Shown in pieces: positions 1-9,350 of a stretch of 43,925 bases of DNA. The stretch comes from an uncultured Rhodospirillaceae bacterium (GTDB taxonomy: Bacteria > Pseudomonadota > Alphaproteobacteria > CAAGCB01 > CAG-977). Where the stretch lies: NCBI GenBank assembly GCA_900550445.1, contig URSF01000022.1:1-43925 (forward strand), in the 5' to 3' direction. The translations under genes were made by a program, and so were the position numbers. Numbering within the stretch: position 1 is the first letter of the stretch; the number at the start of each line of letters is the position of its first letter. Under the pieces are notes generated by a model that was given only the letters and a program-made list of their open reading frames with translations, was not told the origin of the DNA and made no database searches.

Positions 1-363
1 CAGGCGGATATTCTTCCGGCAAAGCTTCTTCTTCAGGCGGCAGCTCCGCTTCAACAGGCGGATATTCTTCCGGCAAAGCTTCTTCTTCAGGCGGCAGCTC
101 CGCTTCAACAGGCGGATATTCTTCCGGCAAAGCTTCTTCTTCAGGCGGCAGCTCCGCTTCAACAGGCGGATATTCTTCCGGCAAAGCTTCTTCTTCAGGC
201 GGCAGCTCCGCTTCAACAGGCGGATATTCTTCCGGCAAAGCTTCTTCTTCAGGCGGCAGCTCCGCTTCAACGGGCGGATATTCTTCCGGCAAAGCTTCTT
301 CTTCAGGCGGCAGTTCCGCTTCAACGGGCGGATATTCCTCCGGTAAAGCTTCTTCTTCAGGCG
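1..363. repeat. 54-bp tandem repeat inside the GGDEF gene (6 full copies plus a partial)
   Basis: Exact period of 54 bp with units starting at 1, 55, 109, 163, 217, 271 and 325 (the last one partial). On the minus strand each unit encodes LPPEEEALPEEYPPVEAE. The five leftmost units begin CAGGCGG; those at 271 and 325 begin CGGGCGG, and the last also carries CCTCCGG and GGTAAAG changes. Divergence therefore rises toward the domain-proximal edge, as expected for an array that expands distally. Each unit is itself two loosely related halves. The array continues beyond the window. Confidence 0.97.
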
Positions 364-2293
364 GTAAATCTTCAGCAAATACTGCGTCTGTTGCAAACGG
401 ATCATTTGTTATGGGCAGATCGTTCGTTTCCGCATGAACAACCGGAGCAGACGGCGAAGAAGGAACCGGCGGAGCAACAGGCGGTTTTGAGGTCGGCACA
501 AAGGCGTCGTCACCGTCTTCGTCGTCATACAAAGAACTTAACGAAACACCGTGCGATTGTGGCGGCGCTTGAATTTCTTCGTCACCGTCATCGTCCAAAG
601 ACGGTTCAGCCTCATCGGCTCCCGCAGCGCCGCTTAACCCGACAACCCCTGTTTCTGCCGGTTCATCTGACTGATTTTTAACGGCCGGAATTCCTGTCGG
701 TTTAAAATAATACAAAGGTTCTGCTTTGGCTTTGTCAATATCTTCCCCCTCCGGTTTCGGCAAATCCTTGTTCGGGCCGTCGTTTTCATAAACGACAACC
801 TGATTTCGGCCGTTTTCTTTGGCGACATATAAAGATTCGTCCGCCATTTTCAACATTTCGGGAATGTCGTCCGTTACGGTTGACGAAACCAGACCGATAC
901 TGACCGTAAACTGAACATCTTGATTTTGTTCATTTTTAACAACCAGCTTGGAAATTTTGATTCTTAATCGTTCGGCAACGCGGAAAGCATTTTCGATAGA
1001 CGCTTCGGGCAGCAGAATAACAAATTCTTCCCCGCCGAAACGGGCGACAATATCAGATTCTCGCAATGTCCGGCGGCAGCAATCGGCTAAAGCCTGCAGC
1101 ACCAGATCCCCGACGGCATGACCGTGCGTATCGTTAACGTTTTTAAAGTGGTCCGCGTCAATCATAAACAGGCAGAACGGGTGATTGTAACGGCGCGAAC
1201 GTTGAATTTCGTTTTTGGCCAGCTCTTCAAACTGGCGGCGGTTGTAACATTTTGTCAGCGGGTCTTTCGTCGCCTGATCAAACAGCTGCATTTCCTTTTT
1301 CTTGCGGTCGGTAATGTCCTGGAAAGCCATATACAGCGCGATTTCGTATTCAAAGTCTATCACGCGGGCAGACAACAACAGCCAGAACGGTTCGCCTTTG
1401 CGCGGTTTGACCAAAAATTCAAAATCATCGACAACCGGGTGTTTTTCAAGCTTTGCCAGCAGTTCCGTTCTTTTGGACGGTTCGGCAAAATAATCAACCG
1501 TTTTAAAATTGCCCGGGTGTTTGACGTCCAAACCGAATAAAGCCCCCGCTTTGTTGTTAATCAGCATCAGCTGATCGTCCTTTAACCGGGAAATAATAAT
1601 CGGAAACGGCGACATTTGAATCATCAGACGCAGACGTTCTTTGCTTTCTTCGGCGACTTGTTCCAGCGTATCGAATTGATGCGCCATCATATTGTTTGAA
1701 ATCAATATCCAGCCGCACATAATGGCGATATACAGAAATGTTTCGAACGCCGGCGACAGCAGACTCTGCCCCCACGACATCAATGACAGCAAGTTGTACA
1801 GCACCAGAAAAACGCTGAACCAACCCGTAATGACAAAACCGATTGAATTGCGCAGTGTTTTGCGCCGCCACAACGATGCGGCCAAAAACGCATATCCGGC
1901 CGTCGACGCCGCCAAAGACAAAGTCAGCGTTCCGGCGTCCCGCGTAATAATGACGACATACCAGCTCCATACCGCGGCCAGCAGACATGCGGAAATAATG
2001 ACCGTTTTGTTAAAAAACTTGACCCCTTTGATACTCAGGCTGCCGGCGGTCAGAAAAACGGCGGAACACAAATGAAACAACAGCGAACAAAAATAATAAT
2101 ATCCCTGCGGCATAAAACCGGCGGCAAACACCAGCAGTTTCGCGGCAAAAATAAAAACAAACCCCCAGAAAACAAACCGGATCGCCGCAGAAAAATCGGC
2201 CATTCCCTTTAAATATTGCAGCGTTACCAACACGCCCACCAAACTGAGCAGCATCGGAATAAGGCCGGCGGTTGAAGTCAGAGCTGTTTCCAT
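1..2293 (-). CDS. Membrane-bound PAS-GGDEF diguanylate cyclase with acidic repeat tail (3' end outside window)
   Basis: Makes cyclic di-GMP from two GTP at the membrane (family knowledge). The frame is open from ATG 2293 to the left edge, 764 codons with no stop. Residues 1-205 hold about six or seven hydrophobic segments. A PAS-like domain follows (about 215-335), then a GGDEF domain (about 340-500) with the active-site signature GGEEF at 420-424 and an inhibitory-site motif RESD at 411-414, so both activity and product inhibition look intact. From about residue 500 the protein becomes acidic and proline-rich, and from about 644 it is a tandem 18-residue repeat running off the window. A GGAAGTG ribosome-binding site precedes the start. 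The stop is not visible, so total length is unknown. Confidence 0.88.
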   Translation of the reverse strand, partial: METALTSTAGLIPMLLSLVGVLVTLQYLKGMADFSAAIRFVFWGFVFIFAAKLLVFAAGFMPQGYYYFCSLLFHLCSAVFLTAGSLSIKGVKFFNKTVIISACLLAAVWSWYVVIITRDAGTLTLSLAASTAGYAFLAASLWRRKTLRNSIGFVITGWFSVFLVLYNLLSLMSWGQSLLSPAFETFLYIAIMCGWILISNNMMAHQFDTLEQVAEESKERLRLMIQMSPFPIIISRLKDDQLMLINNKAGALFGLDVKHPGNFKTVDYFAEPSKRTELLAKLEKHPVVDDFEFLVKPRKGEPFWLLLSARVIDFEYEIALYMAFQDITDRKKKEMQLFDQATKDPLTKCYNRRQFEELAKNEIQRSRRYNHPFCLFMIDADHFKNVNDTHGHAVGDLVLQALADCCRRTLRESDIVARFGGEEFVILLPEASIENAFRVAERLRIKISKLVVKNEQNQDVQFTVSIGLVSSTVTDDIPEMLKMADESLYVAKENGRNQVVVYENDGPNKDLPKPEGEDIDKAKAEPLYYFKPTGIPAVKNQSDEPAETGVVGLSGAAGADEAEPSLDDDGDEEIQAPPQSHGVSLSSLYDDEDGDDAFVPTSKPPVAPPVPSSPSAPVVHAETNDLPITNDPFATDAVFAEDLPPEEEALPEEYPPVEAELPPEEEALPEEYPPVEAELPPEEEALPEEYPPVEAELPPEEEALPEEYPPVEAELPPEEEALPEEYPPVEAELPPEEEALPEEYPPVEAELPPEEEALPEEYPP

Positions 2294-2405
2294 ATCACTT
2301 CCGTTAATGAAAAAATATCCTTTTCATATTATTTATAGTATATTGCTATTGCAGAGCAAAGACGAATTTGTCATAACTTAAAAAAAACATGGTTTTGAGG
2401 AAGGT

Positions 2406-3650
2406 ATGGTTCAAGACGAATTGTTGCAAAACACTGATTTAGACGAACTGGAAAGCCTGTCTGTCAGCGAAGAAAAAATTGAAACGCGGCGGCTGCGTCC
2501 GCTGGCTTCTTTTTTGGATTTTGACATTTCTCGCCGTCCGACTCAGGCAAAAGACCGGGTATCCAAAAAACGTGTTTATTGGGGAATAGGTCTGGGAATA
2601 CTGTTAATCGGCCTGGGGGTCGCGGCTGATTTTACAACAACAGACGATTCCCTGTTTTCCAAAGTCGACAATCTGCCTTTACCGGCAACAAACAACACAC
2701 TGCCCGCTTCGTGGCTGTTTGTCGGACTGGGATTGTTTCTGATTATCACCCGGCTGATGTTAATGTTTTACGGCCGCGACTTTTTCATCGGGCATAAATT
2801 TGCCGCCGTCGTTATTCAAAAACCGTTTGAACACAGCACCAGAATGGCGGATTCCCTGACCGAATATCTGGGTGTGCGTTACAGAACAAGGATTGTCAAC
2901 GTTTTAGGGTTAACGTCTTATACGCAGCATATAATCGATCTGCAGCACCCCAACGAAACAAAAACCATTCCTTTGTATATTACGAAGGACGGTGAAAATA
3001 TTTCTCAAAAATGGGAAGAATTGGCCCGCCAGCTGCAAATGCCAGCCGTGTTTAATACAGCGGACGGTATTATCGAAATCGCGCCCGAGGATATTCAAAA
3101 AGCGCTGCCCGATTTGATTATGCAGGGAAAAGTTCCTGTTTCGGACAAAAACTTATATAAAATCCCGCGTTCTTTTAAAATCATAGAAAATGCCGATACC
3201 TGTCAGATTGATCCGCAAATCCGCGACAGCGCTTTTTCCGTGTTTTCGGGAATTTTGTGTTTCTGCGCTTTTTTCTCAATTCTGTTTTTCGGGTTTATTT
3301 TTCACCTGACGCTTTCTTATCTGCCGGTTATTTTCGCAACATTGGTGCTGTTCGTGCTGATTCCTCTGTCGCTGTTTTTCAGACGCAAAAGAATTATTGT
3401 TTCCCCGAACGGCATACGCATCAAATCGCGGTGGCTGTTTTTTCCGTCTTTCGGCTTTTTGATCAAACCCGAAGAACTGGAATATATTTACGTTATTCAC
3501 AACAGCTATGATTTTAAATATACGCTGGTCATCGGTGCGGACGGCCAAACGACCCATATCGGCCGCGGCCTGCCCAAAGACGATCTGGAATGGCTGCAAA
3601 ATTTTATTAACGCGCAGATTAAGCGTTTTATCTGCCGGCAGGAAATTTAA
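2406..3650 (+). CDS. Multi-pass membrane protein of unknown function
   Basis: I do not recognise a named family. The 414-residue protein starts with about 55 charged cytosolic residues, followed by hydrophobic pairs at about 59-77 and 102-120, a soluble stretch of about 145 residues, then two adjacent membrane segments at about 275-322. The last 90 residues look like a small beta-rich domain resembling bacterial PH-type domains that follow a membrane hairpin (IIVSPNGIRIKSRW, then alternating strands and a final helix). That resemblance is inference. GAGGAAGG just upstream of ATG 2406 is a good ribosome-binding site. It is divergent from the GGDEF gene across a 112-bp gap. Confidence 0.8.
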   Translation: MVQDELLQNTDLDELESLSVSEEKIETRRLRPLASFLDFDISRRPTQAKDRVSKKRVYWGIGLGILLIGLGVAADFTTTDDSLFSKVDNLPLPATNNTLPASWLFVGLGLFLIITRLMLMFYGRDFFIGHKFAAVVIQKPFEHSTRMADSLTEYLGVRYRTRIVNVLGLTSYTQHIIDLQHPNETKTIPLYITKDGENISQKWEELARQLQMPAVFNTADGIIEIAPEDIQKALPDLIMQGKVPVSDKNLYKIPRSFKIIENADTCQIDPQIRDSAFSVFSGILCFCAFFSILFFGFIFHLTLSYLPVIFATLVLFVLIPLSLFFRRKRIIVSPNGIRIKSRWLFFPSFGFLIKPEELEYIYVIHNSYDFKYTLVIGADGQTTHIGRGLPKDDLEWLQNFINAQIKRFICRQEI

Positions 3651-3664
3651 TTGAAAATTTCCCC

Positions 3665-3698
3665 CATTCTACTTAAAATATAAGTTATTCTTAGAATG
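3665..3698. promoter_or_regulatory. Inverted repeat just upstream of the S41-like peptidase
   Basis: CATTCTA at 3665-3671 is repeated inverted as TAGAATG at 3692-3698, with a nested ACTTA (3671-3675) and TAAGT (3681-3685). It lies 14 bp before ATG 3713 and about 10 bp after the preceding stop. It could be an operator, an mRNA hairpin in the 5' leader, or chance in A/T-rich DNA; no T run follows, so it is not a convincing terminator. Confidence 0.35.
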
Positions 3699-3712
3699 AG
3701 GGAAAGAATAGT

Positions 3713-5134
3713 ATGTCTGAAAAATTAACGTTTGAGCAAATTATTAATTCGGTTACTTTACCAAACCCGGCGGTAAAAACGGAAAAAACAGACAGAAAAA
3801 CAATTACTCCCGACGAACAACGCCAAGAGTTAGCCAAAATCGCTCTGCTGATTTCAAAAGGACATGCCGGATATACTTTATGGGACAAAGAAACAACTGA
3901 CAAATTTGAAACGGCTATCGCTGAACTTTATAATAATATTTCAGAACCTCTTGATCTTAAAAACACACAGAAAGACGGTTTTTACAACAAAGTTGACGCG
4001 GCATTGCAAATTCTGCCCGATGAACATTTAAAAGTGTCTCCGGGGCAGGGAAATTTAATACCGCGCGAACCCAACCCGACAGAAGTCGGAAAAAACAGCT
4101 GTGATAAAGAAAAACCTTGGGAAATTAAATTATCCGAAGACGGAAAATCAACAATTCTTGCCATTAACGATCTCGGATCAACCAGTCCCAAAGATTGGAT
4201 AGAGTTGCGTAATCAGGTACGTAATACTTTATTTAACGAAAACGGTACCGAAAAAGTTGATTCCTTAATCATTGATGTTCGCAGTAATCCGGGCGGTCCG
4301 TCAATTCCTTATGAACTTATCGGTCAAATGCTGTATGGCAACGAAGTCGCTCCGTTTGAAAAAATGTCTTACAGAGATACGCCGCAAAACGATTATTTAC
4401 GTTGCGCAAACGGTGAAATGAGTATGGAAGAATACACGCAACGTCAAAAAGAACATAAATATACCGGAGAATTTGTAACCGTTTGTGATTATTCCGGTCA
4501 TGAACAGGAATTTCCTCCGTTCGCTAACGGCGGTTTCAAACGCCCCGTTACGTTATTAACCAACAGAGAAACGGGTTCTGCAGGCGAAAGTTTATGTCAA
4601 TATTTAAAAGGTCATCCCGGTTTGACGATCGCCGGAGAAAACACGTCCGGCTGTTATGCTGAAAACAGCGGAGATTGTGTCCGTAATCAATTTGATTACG
4701 GCATTAAAATAGCGACGGGCCATTGTTTTGTCAAAGAAGGACGATCCTGCGAACGGACAGGATTTGCCGTTGATTTTGAAACAAAAGGACAAGACGCTTT
4801 AAAGGCCGTAACGGAAAACCAATCCGAAATCAACGCCGCTGCGCAACAGCGCTTGGACGCTTACATTCCGCCGCAAACAGCAAACGACCGAAATAACAGA
4901 TTGGCGTTTAACGATATGATGTTTATCCGTGAATTAAATAAAGGAAACGTCAAAAAAGAAGACCTCAAAAATTTATATCGTATGCTGTACCCGGGAAAAG
5001 AAAAAAAATTTGACGCAATGATTGCTTCAAAACCGAGCAAAGAATCTTTACAAACAAAAATAATCAAAAAAGCCGAAAAGTCTTCTTCCGGAGTATATTC
5101 GGCAATAAAACAAATAAAAAATCACGAACGCTGA
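3713..5134 (+). CDS. S41-family (C-terminal-processing/tricorn-like) peptidase, no signal peptide
   Basis: Probable serine peptidase of family S41. Signatures are IDVRSNPGG at residues 187-195 (the family's VDLRxNxGG block), a GSAGE block with candidate nucleophile Ser289, and DEH with His105 in the place of the catalytic histidine of the tricorn/IRBP-type branch. The GENTSG segment just after GSAGE also fits. There is no PDZ domain and no signal peptide or membrane segment, so a cytosolic location or unconventional export must be considered. The last 100 residues are Lys/Asn-rich and predicted helical. Codon use is more A/T-rich than in the housekeeping genes nearby, which may indicate acquisition. 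GAGGG precedes the start. It converges on mnmG with 5 bp between stops. Confidence 0.75.
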   Translation: MSEKLTFEQIINSVTLPNPAVKTEKTDRKTITPDEQRQELAKIALLISKGHAGYTLWDKETTDKFETAIAELYNNISEPLDLKNTQKDGFYNKVDAALQILPDEHLKVSPGQGNLIPREPNPTEVGKNSCDKEKPWEIKLSEDGKSTILAINDLGSTSPKDWIELRNQVRNTLFNENGTEKVDSLIIDVRSNPGGPSIPYELIGQMLYGNEVAPFEKMSYRDTPQNDYLRCANGEMSMEEYTQRQKEHKYTGEFVTVCDYSGHEQEFPPFANGGFKRPVTLLTNRETGSAGESLCQYLKGHPGLTIAGENTSGCYAENSGDCVRNQFDYGIKIATGHCFVKEGRSCERTGFAVDFETKGQDALKAVTENQSEINAAAQQRLDAYIPPQTANDRNNRLAFNDMMFIRELNKGNVKKEDLKNLYRMLYPGKEKKFDAMIASKPSKESLQTKIIKKAEKSSSGVYSAIKQIKNHER

Positions 5135-5139
5135 TCGCT

Positions 5140-7002
5140 TTAAGGCTTCGCCGATTTGATATATCCCAGAACGGCCGTTACGGCGGCAGGGGTTACGCCG
5201 GAAATGCGCGAAGCGGCCCCCAGCGTTTCGGGACGGACTTTGTTTAATTTCATCACGACTTCGTTTGATAAACCGCCGATTTTCTTATAATCAATATCCG
5301 CCGGTATTTTTAACGCTTCGTCTTTGCGAAAAGCCGCTATGTCAGATTCCTGACGCTGCAAATAGCCGCGGTATTTGGCTTCGATTTCCAGCTGTTCGAC
5401 AACGTCTTTGCGGGTATCGCCCAGTTGCGGCCATACGGCGGCCAGATCCGCCCAGTTGATTTTGTCATACGCCAGCAAATCAAACCCAGTGCGGTGCGAC
5501 CCGTCTTTATTGACTTCAAATCCCAGTTTTTCCAATTCTTTCGGCGTTCCGCCGACTGCATTCAATTTTTGCCGTGCTTCGTTTAAAGCTTTGACTTTTT
5601 CTTCAAAATACCGCCGGCGTTTCAACCCGACGCAGCCGACATCAATACCTTTGGGCGTCAAGCGCATATCGGCATTGTCGGAACGCAGCAGCAGCCGATA
5701 TTCGGCGCGCGACGTAAACATGCGGTACGGTTCGTCGACGCCTTTGGTTGTCAGATCGTCAATCATGACTCCCACATACGCGTCCGCGCGGTCCAGCGTA
5801 AATTCTTTATCGGAACCGGATACTTTCAAAGCGGCGTTCACGCCCGCCAGCAATCCCAAAGCCGCCGCTTCCTCATATCCCGTCGTACCGTTTAACTGCC
5901 CCGCAATAAACAGGCCGGATACTTTTTTGGTTTCCAGCGTCGTACGCATTTCCAAAGGATCGATATAATCGTATTCAATCGCATATCCCGGACGGATAAT
6001 GCGAACGTTTTCCAATCCTTTGATCGAATGAATCATAGCGTCCTGCACGTCTGCCGGCAAAGACGTCGAAATGCCGTTAGGATAAACCGTATCGTCGTCA
6101 AGACCTTCCGGTTCCAAAAACACGTGATGTGAATCTCTGCCGGCAAATTTAACCAGCTTGTCTTCGATACTGGGGCAATAACGCGGCCCGATGCCTTTAA
6201 TCTGTCCGGAAAACAACGGCGCGCGATGCATGTTCGCCCGGATAATGTCATGCGTCGTTTTGTTCGTCGCCGTAATGTAGCAGGCAATCTGCGGTGTTGT
6301 GATTTTATCGTCCAGAAAAGAAAACGGTTCGGGATCCGGATCGCCTTCCTGACGCTGAATAATGTCATAATTGATCGTTTTTCCGTCCAGACGGGCAGGC
6401 GTTCCCGTTTTCAGCCGCCCGACCGTCAATCCCAGACGGGTTAAAAAACCGGATAAATGTTCGCAGGAAACGTCCCCGACGCGCCCGCCGACGGTTTTTG
6501 TTTCCCCGACATGCATCAACCCGTGCAGGAACGTTCCGGCCGTCAAAATAACGGCGCCGGCCGTATATTCCGTTCCGTCGCCGCCGACGACGCCCGTTAC
6601 ACGTACAGGATCTTCACGGAAAAGCAACCCTTCGACCGCACATTCTTTAACTGTTAGATTTTCATAGTTTAACAATTCCGCTTGCATTGCCTGCCGGTAC
6701 AGTTTTCTGTCAGCCTGTGTGCGCAGCCCCTGAACGGCGGGACCTTTGGAACTGTTTAACAGCCTGAACTGGATTCCGGCTTTGTCGGCAATGCGTCCCA
6801 TAACGCCGTCCAAAGCGTCGATTTCGCGCACCAGATGACCTTTTCCTAATCCGCCGATCGCCGGATTGCACGACATTTCGCCGATCGTTGCGATTTTGTG
6901 GGTCAACAGCAGCGTTTTCGCCCCCATGCGCGCCGCCGCCGCCGCCGCTTCACACCCGGCGTGGCCGCCGCCGACAACAATTACGTCAAAAGTATTCGTC
7001 AT
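5140..7002 (-). CDS. mnmG: tRNA uridine-5-carboxymethylaminomethyl modification enzyme MnmG (GidA)
   Basis: FAD-dependent partner of MnmE in modifying the wobble uridine (U34) of certain tRNAs. The N-terminal dinucleotide-binding motif GGGHAG is at residues 11-16, followed by the family block SCNPAIGGLGKGH. The later blocks RPGYAIEYDY, GTTGYEEAAALGL and the C-terminal helical domain are all present. Length is about 620 residues, normal for the family. I start it at ATG 7002 (MTNTFDVIVVGGG) with AGGA upstream, rather than at the TTG five codons earlier. This ATG shares one base with the TAA of mnmE (TAATG), so the two are translationally coupled. Confidence 0.97.
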   Translation of the reverse strand: MTNTFDVIVVGGGHAGCEAAAAAARMGAKTLLLTHKIATIGEMSCNPAIGGLGKGHLVREIDALDGVMGRIADKAGIQFRLLNSSKGPAVQGLRTQADRKLYRQAMQAELLNYENLTVKECAVEGLLFREDPVRVTGVVGGDGTEYTAGAVILTAGTFLHGLMHVGETKTVGGRVGDVSCEHLSGFLTRLGLTVGRLKTGTPARLDGKTINYDIIQRQEGDPDPEPFSFLDDKITTPQIACYITATNKTTHDIIRANMHRAPLFSGQIKGIGPRYCPSIEDKLVKFAGRDSHHVFLEPEGLDDDTVYPNGISTSLPADVQDAMIHSIKGLENVRIIRPGYAIEYDYIDPLEMRTTLETKKVSGLFIAGQLNGTTGYEEAAALGLLAGVNAALKVSGSDKEFTLDRADAYVGVMIDDLTTKGVDEPYRMFTSRAEYRLLLRSDNADMRLTPKGIDVGCVGLKRRRYFEEKVKALNEARQKLNAVGGTPKELEKLGFEVNKDGSHRTGFDLLAYDKINWADLAAVWPQLGDTRKDVVEQLEIEAKYRGYLQRQESDIAAFRKDEALKIPADIDYKKIGGLSNEVVMKLNKVRPETLGAASRISGVTPAAVTAVLGYIKSAKP

Positions 7003-8309
7003 TATTTTCCTATGCAAAAATCTTTAAAAATAACGTCCAGCAATTTTTCGACCTGCACCTGTCCGGTGATTTTTCCCAAAGACCGCATCGCCATGCGCAG
7101 ATCTTCCGTCATTAACTCTATTTCAGGCGCTTTTAAAGAGGAATTCAGGCACTGCAGACATTCTTCCAGCGCTTTTCTGTGCCGCAGGCGGGTCAAAGAC
7201 GGTTCTTCGCGCAAAGCCATTTTTTCTTCGACAAAGCGCCCGATCCGATCCAAAAGAACATCAATCCCCTGCCCCGTTTTAGCGGAGATCCAAATATTAT
7301 CGTCGTTTTGCGGTTCCGCCTGATCGGCTTTGTTCATAATGCAGAAAATCTTTTCGGAATCAATTTTTTCGGTTTCCGTATTATTTTTACCTTTCAAAGC
7401 GTCTGACAGCCATAAAACCAGATCGGCTTCCTCCGCTCTGGCTTTGGCGCGGCGCACGCCTTCGGCCTCGATTTCTTCATCTGTATCGCGCAACCCAGCC
7501 GTATCGGCGACAATCACGGGATAACCGTTAATATCCAGCCGGACTTCGATAATATCGCGCGTCGTGCCGGCCGTTGACGAAACAATCGCCACATCACGTT
7601 GCGCCAGTCGGTTCATCAGGCTGGATTTTCCAGCGTTCGGCGCGCCGATAATGGCAATCTGAAACCCGTCGCGCAACTTTTCCCCGCGCCGGCCGTCATT
7701 TAAATGAACTTGAATTTCAGACATTAAACCGGCAATTTTGCCGCGCACGTCCGCGGAAACGTTTTCGGGAATTTCCTCTTCGGGAAAATCAATATAAGCT
7801 TCCATCCACGCCAGAACGTGCAGCAGGCGGTCATGCCAGTCTTCATATATTTTAGCCAAAGCGCCGCCCATTTGCCGCAGCGCCTGTTTTCTTTGCTGTT
7901 CCGTTTCCGCGTCGACCAGATCCGCCAGTCCTTCGGCCGCCGTTAAATCCATTTTTCCGTTTTCAACGGCGCGTCTGGTAAATTCTCCGCGGCCGGCCGG
8001 TCTGAAACCGTTAATCTGCGCCAAACCGCTTAAAACGGCCGATATAATCGCGCGTCCGCCGTGCGTTTGAAATTCAACGACGTCTTCGCCGGTAAAGCTG
8101 TTCGGGCAGGGAAAGTACAGCACAAGCCCGTTGTCAACCGCCGTGCCGTCCGGCGTATGAATTTCGGAAAACATTGCTTTTCTGGGAACCGGCGTTTTGA
8201 TTGCCGTCATTTTCTTAACGGCTTCAAGCGCCTGCGGCCCTGAAACGCGTATAACGGCGACCCCCGCTTTGCCCGAAGCCGTTGCCGGCGCAAAAATAGT
8301 CCCGTTCAT
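7002..8309 (-). CDS. mnmE: tRNA modification GTPase MnmE (TrmE)
   Basis: G protein that works with MnmG on tRNA wobble uridines. It has an N-terminal tetrahydrofolate-binding domain (residues 1-120), a helical domain interrupted by a G domain with P-loop GAPNAGKS at 222-229, DTAG at 269-272 and NKAD at 326-329, and ends in the diagnostic CIGK (432-435), where the cysteine is essential in characterised homologues. The 435-residue length is normal. It is the fifth gene of a leftward run from the Tim44-like gene; smr ends 29 bp upstream. Confidence 0.97.
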   Translation of the reverse strand: MNGTIFAPATASGKAGVAVIRVSGPQALEAVKKMTAIKTPVPRKAMFSEIHTPDGTAVDNGLVLYFPCPNSFTGEDVVEFQTHGGRAIISAVLSGLAQINGFRPAGRGEFTRRAVENGKMDLTAAEGLADLVDAETEQQRKQALRQMGGALAKIYEDWHDRLLHVLAWMEAYIDFPEEEIPENVSADVRGKIAGLMSEIQVHLNDGRRGEKLRDGFQIAIIGAPNAGKSSLMNRLAQRDVAIVSSTAGTTRDIIEVRLDINGYPVIVADTAGLRDTDEEIEAEGVRRAKARAEEADLVLWLSDALKGKNNTETEKIDSEKIFCIMNKADQAEPQNDDNIWISAKTGQGIDVLLDRIGRFVEEKMALREEPSLTRLRHRKALEECLQCLNSSLKAPEIELMTEDLRMAMRSLGKITGQVQVEKLLDVIFKDFCIGK

Positions 8310-8338
8310 TTTCTATCCTTTCTGTCAGACCTGTTTTA

Positions 8339-8860
8339 TCACGATCTGTTGCGTTTTAAAAGAATATAAAAAGCCCCTTCTCCGCCGTCTTTGGGCTTTG
8401 CCAGCGTATAGGACAAAACCAAACTGCGAATTTCCGGAGAATTAATCCAGGCCGGCACTTCCGCTTTTAGCACGCCGCGGCCTAAAAATCCGCCCTTTCC
8501 GGTAATCAGCAGCAGACAGCGCGCATTACGCCTGCTCTGTTCGTAAATAAACTTCACCAGCGCCTTAAAGCCGCTTTCAAGCGTATGGCCGTGCAGATCC
8601 AAAACGGCGTCAATCGGCATATCGCCGTTTCTGAACCGCTGTCCCGTCTTTTTATCCATCGCGTGAATATCACCTTCGCTTAAAACGTCGGTAATTCCAT
8701 AATCCAGATTCGGGCTGTGACGGACAGGTTTGACATCAACGGTCAGTTTTTTGCGCAAAGAAACATGCTCTGCTTTTTTTGCGGGCGTTTTTGATTTCAA
8801 CGGCCGAACGGTTTCCGTTACGGCTTTCCATAATTCCAAATCACCGTTATCCGATGCCAT
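8339..8860 (-). CDS. Smr-domain protein
   Basis: Short protein (173 residues) with a C-terminal Smr domain: DLHGHTLESG at about residue 93 and ITGKGG at about 127 are the two conserved blocks. Stand-alone Smr proteins are nucleases or nucleic-acid-binding proteins; some act on mRNA at stalled ribosomes, and the link to MutS2-like anti-recombination is by domain only. The N-terminal 70 residues are basic and probably disordered. Its start overlaps the end of the upstream membrane orf by 14 bp. This Smr/MltA/Tim44 neighbourhood is common in alphaproteobacteria. Confidence 0.88.
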   Translation of the reverse strand: MASDNGDLELWKAVTETVRPLKSKTPAKKAEHVSLRKKLTVDVKPVRHSPNLDYGITDVLSEGDIHAMDKKTGQRFRNGDMPIDAVLDLHGHTLESGFKALVKFIYEQSRRNARCLLLITGKGGFLGRGVLKAEVPAWINSPEIRSLVLSYTLAKPKDGGEGAFYILLKRNRS

Positions 8861-9338
8861 CGCTTTTTCCGTCCATATTCTGCGGAATTAAATCCGGGAA
8901 ATAAGCCTGTGTAAACTGCTGCCAGTTTCCCAGCGGCGCCTGACAGGAATAGCGCGGATCGGCGGCCAATACAATAGAAAAACCGCCATATCGCCAGGCA
9001 ATCAGGAATTTTTCTATTCTGGGAATGATCCGTTTAACAACACGGTTGTGCATAAACGGTTCCAGAAAATACGGCATTAAAAAAGCATACCCGACGCATA
9101 AGACCATTAAAACCAACGTTCCCGTCATCAGGCTGTCGGCAATCATCAAAGCCAAAGACAATGTAAGAATAACCAAAAGAGGCAAAACGTTTTCCCACGG
9201 ATTAAAAAAGGGAGATTTAAATTTGTTCAACCGTTTAAAATCAATTTTGACAAGAGCTTTTTTTTCAACCAAAGCACGCTGAAGTCCTTGAAAAATAATC
9301 ATATCTTCACGTGTCGGCGGCGGTAAAGGCAACTTCAT
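8847..9338 (-). CDS. Small membrane protein of unknown function between mltA and smr
   Basis: 163 residues with a soluble N terminus, a hydrophobic hairpin at about residues 50-92 (two membrane helices) and a soluble C-terminal third. I do not recognise a named family. The coding frame is supported by its position: 12 bp after mltA and overlapping smr by 14 bp, hence translational coupling. Context suggests an envelope-related role, but this is only inference. Confidence 0.75.
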   Translation of the reverse strand: MKLPLPPPTREDMIIFQGLQRALVEKKALVKIDFKRLNKFKSPFFNPWENVLPLLVILTLSLALMIADSLMTGTLVLMVLCVGYAFLMPYFLEPFMHNRVVKRIIPRIEKFLIAWRYGGFSIVLAADPRYSCQAPLGNWQQFTQAYFPDLIPQNMDGKSDGIG

Positions 9339-9350
9339 TACTTTATTCCT

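Noticed and set aside
1..363. Regular repeats resembling a CRISPR array
   Set aside because: Units are contiguous with no spacers, keep one reading frame with no stop, and extend the GGDEF protein.
391..2075. Plus-strand frames of 60-140 codons over the GGDEF gene
   Set aside because: They are basic, low-complexity shadows of the minus-strand diguanylate cyclase, without ribosome-binding sites.
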